Shown here piece after piece: positions 14,499-19,526 of a stretch of DNA of 19,526 nt. The DNA is from Bacillota bacterium (GTDB lineage Bacteria; Bacillota; Bacilli; Paenibacillales; Paenibacillaceae): positions 1 through 19,526 of the forward strand of contig JAEZCJ010000021.1 of assembly GCA_023433615.1 (NCBI GenBank). Reading direction: 5' to 3'. The notes under the pieces are model-generated. The model was not told where the DNA came from and ran no database searches. It was given only the letters and a program-made list of their open reading frames with translations. The translations under genes and the position numbers were made by a program. Numbering within the stretch: the first letter of the stretch is position 1; each line of letters opens with the position of its first letter.

Positions 14499-14927
14499 TC
14501 ACGATCCGCTCTCCCGTTGACGCTTCCACATCGCTTGGACGGAGGCGGACACGCTCGCAGCCTCAGGCATCGTCCCGCCAGGCTCCGGCATAATCCAGAG
14601 GTCTGCCTGGCTGTCGGGCTGGCGAAGCTCGCCGGTTAACGTAACGACAACCGCGTATCGAAAGCCCGCCTGTCTCATATTGGCGACCGTCTGCTCGACC
14701 GTGGCAGCCGCCGAGCTTCCGGCCGCATAATGGAGGGCCGGGTATGTGACGATTCGCCCCGTGAACGGAAGCTCGATTAGCTCCAGCAGATCCCGCAATT
14801 GTTCCAGTCTCTCGGTTGCTTCTGCCGGCGATTCGCCGCCACCGAGGCCGGTTACCGGAAGCACGCAAGTATCCAGATAAGGCTGGAGCTCTCCCCACCT
14901 GGCGCCGTCAAATTCGCTGAACTTCAT
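14499..14927 (-). CDS. ypiF: DUF2487 family protein YpiF
   Basis: A 142-aa cytoplasmic protein, conserved upstream of qcrABC in Bacillales, function unknown. It begins MKFSEFDGARWGELQPYLDTCVLPVTGL, contains RIVTYPALHYA (58-68) and a VVVTLTGELRQPDSQADLWIM segment, which I recognise as DUF2487/YpiF-like. ATG at 14927 is preceded by AGGAAGG at about 6 nt, and the predicted promoter at 14963-14991 leaves a leader of about 30 nt; an ATG seven codons upstream is less well placed. It is separated from qcrA by about 240 nt that contain the qcr promoter, so it is a separate unit. Confidence 0.8.
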   Translation of the reverse strand: MKFSEFDGARWGELQPYLDTCVLPVTGLGGGESPAEATERLEQLRDLLELIELPFTGRIVTYPALHYAAGSSAAATVEQTVANMRQAGFRYAVVVTLTGELRQPDSQADLWIMPEPGGTMPEAASVSASVQAMWKRQRESGS

Positions 14928-14962
14928 GTCTGACCTTCCTTTCGTCATGCAAGTACCTGTCT

Positions 14963-14991
14963 ATCGTATCAGTCGGCGCAGTCGGAATCAA
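14963..14991 (-). promoter_or_regulatory. Putative SigA promoter of ypiF
   Basis: Minus-strand TTGATT (14986-14991), 17-nt spacer, TACGAT (14963-14968), with predicted start near 14956, about 30 nt before the ypiF ATG. Confidence 0.55.
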
Positions 14992-15023
14992 TTGCGATTA
15001 ACCGATCGGTTCACAACGAATAC

Positions 15024-15062
15024 GGCTTGCAGGCAGGCTGCCTCAGGCAGCCGCTGCAAGCC
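15024..15062. terminator. Long near-perfect hairpin between the IDEAL gene and ypiF
   Basis: An outer stem of 9 bp (GGCTTGCAG 15024-15032 with CTGCAAGCC 15054-15062) and an inner stem of 7 bp (GGCTGCC 15036-15042 with GGCAGCC 15046-15052) with a 3-nt loop. It lies 44 nt after the IDEAL gene stop. There is no T-run on either side, so it may be a weak or Rho-assisted terminator, or an mRNA-stabilising or processing structure. Confidence 0.45.
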
Positions 15063-15106
15063 GCAGCTCGATTGTTCTTCACTAGACGCAGAACGTCGAC
15101 TTCAAT

Positions 15107-15286
15107 CTAACAGATCGACTTCCATTCCTCCGTTAACTTCCTGAAGCTGGCTTCATCGCCTTCCGCCAACGCCTGATCGATCTTATCGTACAAGCGTCTC
15201 CTACGGAAATCGGCAACGGCCTCGTCCAGCACCATCTCAGCCGCCAACCCTAGCATAGCCTCGTACGTGACTTTCATTTTGTCCAT
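15107..15286 (-). CDS. Small stand-alone IDEAL-domain protein
   Basis: A 59-aa protein consisting almost entirely of one IDEAL domain: VLDEAVADFRRRRLYDKIDQ followed by ALAEGDEASFRKLTEEWKSI, with the signature I-D-x-A-L at about residues 35-39. The domain is helical and its biochemical role is not established. ATG at 15286 has GGAGG at 8 nt. It occupies the place between the upstream gene and ypiF where B. subtilis carries ypiB, which as I recall has a UPF0302 domain plus a C-terminal IDEAL domain; only the IDEAL part is present here. It follows the carbonic anhydrase gene by 23 nt and is probably co-transcribed with it. Confidence 0.8.
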   Translation of the reverse strand: MDKMKVTYEAMLGLAAEMVLDEAVADFRRRRLYDKIDQALAEGDEASFRKLTEEWKSIC

Positions 15287-15309
15287 AGGACCCACCTCCG
15301 AACCGGTGA

Positions 15310-15816
15310 TTATCCCATCCTGTATTCCTTCCCCTTCGTCACGTAGCTTTCCGTCGTCCTTCTCATCCGTTGCAGGTCTTGGTCGTTCAACTCTCTGACG
15401 ACGCGTGCCGGTGAACCCAAGGAAAGCGTATACGGTGGGATCGTCTTCTTCTCCGTAACGATTGCCCCCGCCCCTACTAAAGCATATTCACCGATATCGG
15501 CACCGTTCAGTACGATGGCCCCCATACCGATTAATGTACCGCTGCCTATCCGGCATCCGTGGATAATGGCGCCGTGGCCAACGGATACGCCGTCTTCTAC
15601 GATCAAGGGCTGGTCCGCATTCACATGCCCGATCGTTCCGTCTTGGATATTGCAATCCCGGCCGATCACGATCGGCGCCAGGTCGCCTCTTAACACGGCA
15701 TTGAACCAGATCGAGCTGTTCTCTCCCAAGGTCACGTCGCCGATCAGCTTCGCCCCTTCGGCGATGTAGACACTCTCATGGACCTTCGGCATGATTCCGC
15801 GATAGGCAATCAACAT
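15310..15816 (-). CDS. Gamma-class carbonic anhydrase family protein
   Basis: Left-handed beta-helix protein of hexapeptide repeats, forming trimers in the family; members hydrate CO2 or serve as unassigned acyltransferase-like proteins. In the 168-aa product the repeats cover about residues 12-125 (VYIAEGAKLIGDVTLGENSS and on). The three zinc-ligand histidines are at 64 (GTIGHV), 81 and 86 (VGHGAIIHGC), with the 5-residue spacing of archaeal Cam. A C-terminal helix follows (from about 138). ATG at 15816 has GGAGG about 10 nt upstream. Near-consensus promoter at 15865-15894. Activity is not proven by sequence. Confidence 0.9.
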   Translation of the reverse strand: MLIAYRGIMPKVHESVYIAEGAKLIGDVTLGENSSIWFNAVLRGDLAPIVIGRDCNIQDGTIGHVNADQPLIVEDGVSVGHGAIIHGCRIGSGTLIGMGAIVLNGADIGEYALVGAGAIVTEKKTIPPYTLSLGSPARVVRELNDQDLQRMRRTTESYVTKGKEYRMG

Positions 15817-15864
15817 GCTGGCACACCTCCCGATAAATACGAGCAACCTCGTCATTCGAAAGAG

Positions 15865-15894
15865 ATTGTAGCAACCCGCCAAGGGCCGTGTCAA
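15865..15894 (-). promoter_or_regulatory. SigA promoter of the carbonic anhydrase-IDEAL operon
   Basis: Minus-strand perfect TTGACA (15889-15894), 18-nt spacer, TACAAT (15865-15870). The -35 overlaps the stop codon of the upstream 410-aa gene. Predicted start near 15858, about 42 nt before the ATG. Confidence 0.8.
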
Positions 15895-17123
15895 TGCAGC
15901 GGCAGCGTGTCGTGCTCCAAGTCGCGTACGCCCGCTACCGCGCTCCGTCCGGCATTCGTCATCCTGATGACGGTGCCCGTGCGTTCGTCCTCCCCGATCC
16001 GCACCATGCCGAGATGCAGCATCATGCCGATGATCCGCTTGTCGAACACCGACTTCGGATTATCGTAATAGAAGGGGCGGATATAAGGCAGCATCGCTTC
16101 GCGCAGCGATTCTGCCGTAATCCATCTGCTGCCTGCAAGCCGATCGATCCAATGGACGGCCGGCAGCAGATTCGGAACGGCTGACCTGTACAGCCTTAGC
16201 CAGAATCGATAGAGCTCTTCCGGTCGATCCAGCTGCCTGCTCCCAAGCTTCTCGAAACCGGCCTCTGTCAGCGCGAGCTTCAAGTCCGATTCCGATATCC
16301 AGCGCTTGTAGTAGCAATAGTCGTACACGAACGCCATGCGGTCGGGGTATTCCTTGAAGCGCCGCCCGTAGCCGAACCGCCAGCCGCCCTTCGAAGGCAG
16401 CTCCTCCTGGACGCCGAACTGCTCGAGCGCTTGCAGCACGTTGCGTCGATACATCGCGCCTTCGGCCGTAATCGGAATGTCGTTCTTCGCAATGTATTGC
16501 AGCAGATGGAGCACGTCTTCGGCGAGCAGCGCCTGCTCGTCTCGATATACCCTTGGATCGTCCGTGTATGCGATCATCCCCGCGAAGCGCCGCGTGATCG
16601 CCTCGCGAAACCGCTCCTTCAGGTCGCTCGGCACGTGAAACAAATAACGATTCGTTCCCGACAACCCATTGAATAACCAGCCGTAATGCTTGAAGCGCGC
16701 GACCGTATCCCTCGGGCTCGGCTCCTTCGCCGGCTTTTCCGCCGATTTGGCCGCGTTCTTGCTTCTAGCCGCGCGCTTCGCCTTGCCTGGCGTTTCGGCA
16801 GTCGCTTGTGCTTGCAATCGGCCCGCAGGGCCAGGGCTTGCGCTTGCGTCCGCGCTGTCGAACCGACTGAATTGAATGCGTGCCAGCAGCTCTTCCAAGC
16901 TGAATGCTTCTCTCGAATCGAAGAGCAGCGAGTGCAGGAAGCGCATATCCTCGATCGGCAGCTGGTTGATCTGGGCATCGAATACGTCGCGGCGGCTGAT
17001 CGCGCTTAGAATCGCCTGGATGAGCTCATGCTTGGAGTGGCCGTTGCAATCGCAGCGATACGTGTCGGCTATGCGTGTCAGCTGGGCGATATCCGCAAAT
17101 CCGAGCATATCGGCCAGGTTCAA
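15891..17123 (-). CDS. Hypothetical protein, 410 aa, unknown family
   Basis: I do not recognise a named family. Three parts are visible. The N-terminal helical region (about 1-85), starting NLADMLGFADIAQLTRIADT with SKHELIQAILSAI, resembles a SAP/Rho-N-type helix-extended-loop fold. A low-complexity Ala/Lys/Ser/Pro linker follows (about 86-138). The large C-terminal part (about 140-400) is Tyr/Arg/Trp-rich, with VARFKHYGWLFNGLSGTNRY and a possible winged helix near the end. No membrane segment. Preferred start is TTG at 17123 with GGAGG at 7 nt; the ATG at 17144 has no ribosome-binding site. Nucleic-acid binding is a guess from the basic linker and SAP-like start. Monocistronic by context. 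Confidence 0.8.
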   Translation of the reverse strand: MNLADMLGFADIAQLTRIADTYRCDCNGHSKHELIQAILSAISRRDVFDAQINQLPIEDMRFLHSLLFDSREAFSLEELLARIQFSRFDSADASASPGPAGRLQAQATAETPGKAKRAARSKNAAKSAEKPAKEPSPRDTVARFKHYGWLFNGLSGTNRYLFHVPSDLKERFREAITRRFAGMIAYTDDPRVYRDEQALLAEDVLHLLQYIAKNDIPITAEGAMYRRNVLQALEQFGVQEELPSKGGWRFGYGRRFKEYPDRMAFVYDYCYYKRWISESDLKLALTEAGFEKLGSRQLDRPEELYRFWLRLYRSAVPNLLPAVHWIDRLAGSRWITAESLREAMLPYIRPFYYDNPKSVFDKRIIGMMLHLGMVRIGEDERTGTVIRMTNAGRSAVAGVRDLEHDTLPLH

Positions 17124-17188
17124 ATGATCCCCTCCGTTCTCCATGATTTTATTACCATTATGGGACGAATGGGCATTTGCTAAACGTG

Positions 17189-17228
17189 AAAAAGAGCCGG
17201 GGACCGAAAGGTTCGGTCCCCAGCTCTT
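17189..17228 (-). terminator. Rho-independent terminator after the histidine phosphatase gene
   Basis: A very strong stem: minus-strand GAGC-T-GGGGACCGAA pairs with TTCGGTCCCC-G-GCTC (one G-U), 3-nt loop, followed by a T-run (A-run 17189-17193). It starts 10 nt after the stop at 17239 and ends the sigma/anti-sigma/phosphatase unit. Confidence 0.9.
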
Positions 17229-17238
17229 CGCATGCGTT

Positions 17239-17835
17239 CTATCTTGTCTGCTGCAGATGCAGCGAGCAATTGTGCAGCAGCGGCTTCCATGCGCCGCCGT
17301 CCGTTCGTTCATCGTGCGCCAGAATCGAGAACGACATGTTCCCGAGATGACCGTCGTCCAGTTGACCGCACATTTCCTGCAGCAGCTGCGCGAGGAAGCT
17401 GCCGTGCGATACGACGAGCAGCCGGGTGTCCGGACGAGCGGTACGCCATTCCGCGATGAAGGCCATCCCTCTCTTCCTGACTGCCGCATCGCTCTCTTGC
17501 CCTGCGTCCGCCTGGCGCCAATTCTCGCCCCATCTGCCGAGCCGTTCTTCGATCGTCGTCCCTTCGACTTGCCCGAAGTAACGCTCGTTCAGCCGGTCGT
17601 CAGGCGCCAGCAGCGGCAGTTCCAGCTTAGCCGCAATAATGCGCGCCGTCTCGTGGGCACGCTGCAGGCTGCTCGAAATAACGGCATCCCATTTCTGATT
17701 CTCATGGATGAGGCGATTCGCCAGCGCTTCCGCCTGTCGTTTGCCTTCTTCGCTAAGCGGTATATCCGTCTGCCCTTGAATTTTCCCAAGCGCGTTCCAC
17801 TCTGTCTGTCCATGGCGTATTAAGCCGATTAACAC
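17239..17835 (-). CDS. Histidine phosphatase family protein (phosphoglycerate mutase-like)
   Basis: Branch-2-type histidine phosphatase fold. The phosphohistidine motif is LIRHGQTEWN (5-14, His8), with Arg59 (SLQRAHETA), Glu84 (RLNERYFG) as the acid residue and His144 (VVSHGS). At 198 aa it has the size of small cofactor-independent phosphatases such as PhoE or CobC; the substrate cannot be told from sequence. Start is GTG at 17835 with AAGGAG at 10 nt. It follows the anti-sigma gene by 24 nt and precedes a strong terminator, so it is probably the last gene of the sigma operon. Confidence 0.88.
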   Translation of the reverse strand: MLIGLIRHGQTEWNALGKIQGQTDIPLSEEGKRQAEALANRLIHENQKWDAVISSSLQRAHETARIIAAKLELPLLAPDDRLNERYFGQVEGTTIEERLGRWGENWRQADAGQESDAAVRKRGMAFIAEWRTARPDTRLLVVSHGSFLAQLLQEMCGQLDDGHLGNMSFSILAHDERTDGGAWKPLLHNCSLHLQQTR

Positions 17836-17859
17836 CGTGCAATCGCTCCTTCGTCCTCT

Positions 17860-18468
17860 CTATGCGCGCGTACGCGAGAGCCAGTTAATCGTCAGCAGCG
17901 TCATGATCATGCCGAGAATCGAGAGCGCGACCCAATATTGCGGAAAGGTCGGTACCACTTGCAGCACCAACGGGTCGCTGATGCTTGCGACGGGAATCTC
18001 CGAATAGAATTCTACGCTAATGGCCGCAGCGTCGCTCGTGGCATTGGCCGTGTCCAACAGCCCTGTCAGCTTGGCTACCTGTTCGGAGGAGGATTCCGTC
18101 GACGGCGTTCCGAATACCAGGTAGAAGAACGCCGTCGCAAACATCGCCATGCAGGAAGCGATTACCGCAGCCACATTGCGCCTGAAAGCGTTAGAGAACT
18201 GGTAGGTCCTCTCCTTCACCGGCATGAACCACGACTCTTCGGCATAGATGCGGTCCATGACGCCCTTGCTCAGGCGATCGCTCGGCATGTCGATTGCCTC
18301 GGCCTGGGATAGGTCGCGTATCATCAGCGCGCTGTCCTCCCAGATCCTGAACTCCTCCGCGCATGCCTCACATTCCAACATATGCTGTTCGAGTGCTAAT
18401 CGGTCACGGTCATCTTCGGGCATATCCCAATAAATGCCGAATAGCTCCTGCGCTTGTTCGCATTTCAT
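17860..18468 (-). CDS. Membrane anti-sigma factor with zinc-finger (zf-HC2) domain
   Basis: Binds and inhibits the ECF sigma factor encoded just upstream. The 202-aa product has an N-terminal cytoplasmic ZAS domain with Cys3, His29, Cys33 and Cys36 (HMLECEAC), the HxxxCxxC zinc motif, followed by a helical segment to about residue 90. Membrane segments lie at about 98-119 and 177-196, with an outer loop of about 55 residues between (STESSSEQ...), so it may sense an envelope signal. ATG at 18468 overlaps the sigma stop (ATGA), giving tight coupling. What destabilises it is unknown. Confidence 0.88.
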   Translation of the reverse strand: MKCEQAQELFGIYWDMPEDDRDRLALEQHMLECEACAEEFRIWEDSALMIRDLSQAEAIDMPSDRLSKGVMDRIYAEESWFMPVKERTYQFSNAFRRNVAAVIASCMAMFATAFFYLVFGTPSTESSSEQVAKLTGLLDTANATSDAAAISVEFYSEIPVASISDPLVLQVVPTFPQYWVALSILGMIMTLLTINWLSRTRA

Positions 18469-19061
18469 CGCGCTTTCATCCCCTCGTATTCTTCCATGAA
18501 CGGAGATTCCCCAAAATACGGCTCCAGCTGCGTCTTGACGCTTGCGCGCGCCCGGAATAACAGCGACTTCACCGAACTGACGGTCTGCCCGAGAATCGAA
18601 GCGATCTCTTGGTAGTCCAGTTGGTCATATTCCCGCAGAATCAGCGCGGAACGCTGCTTCTCGGGAAGATTGTTAATCGCTTCGCGAACTAGGCTCATCC
18701 GCTCATTGCGCAGCAGAAGCTGCTCCGGCACGGACTCCGGAGGGGCAACCGGCACGTAGCCCGATTCATCGAGCGATATGTTGCCGGTCTTCTGCTTGCG
18801 AAGCTCGCTGAGCACCGTATTGCGGGCAATCGTATACAGCCATGTGGAAAAGGATGCGTCTCCTTCACGGAAGGAATGCAAGCTTCGATATGCCTTATAG
18901 AACGTCTCCGAGCACAAGTCCTCAGCTAATAAGTCCAGACCAGCGCCCTTGAGCATGTGGTAGACGAATGCCATGATCTTGCGCTGGTAACGTCGCATCA
19001 ATTCCGAATATAACTGTACGTTGCCGTCTTTGATTTCACGTATCAACTGGGAGTCGGTCAT
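18465..19061 (-). CDS. ECF RNA polymerase sigma factor
   Basis: Group 4 sigma-70 factor. The 198-aa product has sigma region 2 (about 15-89), with DLCSETFYKAYRSL (48-61) and FSTWLYTIARN (71-81), a linker, and region 4 (about 121-175) with LPEKQRSALILREYDQLDYQEIASIL and the helix-turn-helix end TVSSVKSLLFRAR. ATG at 19061 is preceded by GGAGGG at about 9 nt; the frame is open 18 codons further upstream but without a site. It overlaps the anti-sigma gene by 4 nt. An ECF-type promoter at 19118-19143 suggests autoregulation. Its subgroup cannot be told by eye. Confidence 0.92.
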   Translation of the reverse strand: MTDSQLIREIKDGNVQLYSELMRRYQRKIMAFVYHMLKGAGLDLLAEDLCSETFYKAYRSLHSFREGDASFSTWLYTIARNTVLSELRKQKTGNISLDESGYVPVAPPESVPEQLLLRNERMSLVREAINNLPEKQRSALILREYDQLDYQEIASILGQTVSSVKSLLFRARASVKTQLEPYFGESPFMEEYEGMKAR

Positions 19062-19117
19062 TGTGCTCGACCCTCCTTGGCCTTCGGAGTCGGTCTCCCA
19101 GATCGGTATATACATTG

Positions 19118-19143
19118 TACCGACCCGGAAGCAAAAAGTTTCG
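19118..19143 (-). promoter_or_regulatory. Putative ECF-type (autoregulated) promoter of the sigma operon
   Basis: Minus-strand CGAAAC (19138-19143), 16-nt spacer, GGTA (19118-19121), similar to the SigW/SigX class TGAAAC-N16-CGTA. Predicted start near 19112, about 50 nt before the sigma ATG. Confidence 0.5.
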
Positions 19144-19394
19144 CAATTCTATAAATATAGGAGAATAGGCTAAGTAAGCTGCGTACCGGTCCTTCTAAAC
19201 AACGCTCTATAATAACGATAGGTTGCATCTGTCTCTGACTTTCGGTATGTAATCAATTCGAGTCGGAGCACCAAATTCCTGCTTCTTTCGACAGCGGTGA
19301 CCATCCTCCATAATTTTACAAACAATAGATTCATTGTAACACAGGTCACAGGAATGTATAGATTAAGTTTAGCTAAATAAATGACAAATTGGGC
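19144..19394. other. Non-coding stretch upstream of the sigma operon
   Basis: AT-richer than the genes around it. I see no recognisable protein. A TACAAT (19333-19338, minus) has no good -35. A GGAGG at 19305-19309 sits directly against an ATG (19304) opening a 44-codon frame to 19170, too close for normal initiation. No repeats seen. Confidence 0.5.
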
Positions 19395-19434
19395 AAAAAA
19401 AATACCACCTCGAAAGGTGGCAGCACAGAGTGCT
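19395..19434 (-). terminator. Rho-independent terminator of the short upstream transcript
   Basis: Minus-strand CCACCT-TTCG-AGGTGG (19405-19420) followed after TA by eight T residues (19395-19402). A second small hairpin AGCAC-TCT-GTGCT (19422-19434) precedes it. The stem and T-run are textbook. Confidence 0.85.
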
Positions 19435-19470
19435 CAGTGTTTGGATAGGAGTGGAGAGAAACCATACTGT
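19395..19470 (-). ncRNA. Candidate short transcript (sRNA or attenuated leader), about 75 nt
   Basis: The strong promoter at 19477-19505 would start transcription near 19470, and the intrinsic terminator ends it near 19395. The resulting RNA holds a pyrimidine-rich 5' part (TTTCTCTCCACTCC) and two hairpins. No ribosome-binding site is visible; a frame starting at an ATG near 19463 runs through the terminator and is probably spurious. Either a small RNA gene or a leader whose read-through reaches the sigma operon 330 nt downstream. No known family recognised. Confidence 0.5.
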
Positions 19471-19476
19471 AGCTTT

Positions 19477-19505
19477 AGTATATGTATCCGTTTTCATTTT
19501 GTCAA
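19477..19505 (-). promoter_or_regulatory. Strong SigA promoter of the short upstream transcript
   Basis: Minus-strand perfect TTGACA (19500-19505), 17-nt spacer, TATACT (19477-19482). The spacer and the DNA upstream of the -35 each carry one copy of a 17-nt direct repeat, so the promoter is probably controlled. Confidence 0.85.
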
Positions 19506-19522
19506 GTATCCGTTTTCATTTT
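19484..19522. repeat. Two identical 17-nt direct repeats flanking the -35 box (candidate operator)
   Basis: GTATCCGTTTTCATTTT occurs at 19484-19500 and 19506-19522, a 22-nt period (about two helical turns). On the minus strand one copy lies in the -35/-10 spacer and the other directly upstream of -35. The arrangement suggests a DNA-binding regulator occupying one face of the helix. Confidence 0.8.
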
Positions 19523-19526
19523 TATT

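Noticed and set aside
17124..17489. N-terminal extension of the 410-aa protein
   Set aside because: The frame is open to 17489 but runs through a terminator and antisense to the phosphatase gene; a ribosome-binding site favours 17123.
19170..19304. 44-codon frame (MVTAVERSRN...) upstream of the sigma gene
   Set aside because: GGAGG touches the ATG with no spacing, there is no known match and the promoter is weak; not called as a gene.
19484..19522. CRISPR-like direct repeats
   Set aside because: Only two units with a 5-nt spacer and overlapping a promoter; an operator explains them better.

Overview
This 19.5 kb window is a GC-rich Firmicutes chromosome segment. Gene content points to a spore-forming member of the Paenibacillaceae (Cohnella/Paenibacillus-like); this is an inference. 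The supporting genes are bacillithiol synthesis (bshA, bshB1), a Bacillus-type menaquinol:cytochrome c reductase (qcrABC, with a c-type heme domain fused to the subunit-IV protein), the sporulation gene ypjB and an IDEAL-domain protein. Gene order closely follows the ypiB-ypiF-qcrABC-ypjA-ypjB-ypjC-ypjD-dapB-mgsA-bshB1-bshA-cca-birA-panBCD block of Bacillus subtilis, as I recall it. Every gene lies on the minus strand except ypjC (9466-10329).

Layout in transcription order (high to low coordinates). 19526-19062 has no convincing gene. It holds a strong promoter with a doubled 17-nt operator, a short transcript ending in an intrinsic terminator, and an ECF-type promoter. 19061-17239 is an ECF sigma factor, its membrane anti-sigma factor and a histidine phosphatase, closed by a terminator. 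17123-14499 is a 410-aa protein of unknown family, a gamma-class carbonic anhydrase, a small IDEAL protein and ypiF. 14366-12100 is the qcrABC operon with a clear SigA promoter and terminator. 12077-10353 is ypjA and ypjB, convergent with ypjC. 9298-7056 is ypjD, a TPR gene, dapB and mgsA, continuing through bshB1, bshA, cca and birA to 2702. A compact unit encoding a possible 44-aa peptide (2682-2449) separates birA from panB-panC-panD, where panD is cut by the window start.

Main discovery candidate: four copies of a 150-158 nt intergenic element (265-414, 2246-2396, 6166-6322, 11260-11409), all in the same orientation. Each sits just upstream of a gene (panD, panB, bshA, ypjB), and each has an AT-rich, -10-like hexamer a few bases before its 5' end. 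Aligned by eye, the copies show compensatory base changes in at least six helices, so the conserved feature is an RNA fold (closing stem, long irregular hairpin, side hairpin). For panB the predicted transcription start falls at the first bases of the element, and the ribosome-binding site starts 2 nt after it ends, so the element would make up almost the whole leader. I do not recognise it as a known riboswitch. It could be a new leader-RNA class or a dispersed structured repeat.

The genes are mostly housekeeping: CoA precursor synthesis (panBCD), biotinylation (birA), tRNA maturation (cca), bacillithiol (bshA, bshB1), methylglyoxal (mgsA), lysine and cell-wall precursors (dapB), respiration (qcrABC) and stress signalling (sigma/anti-sigma).
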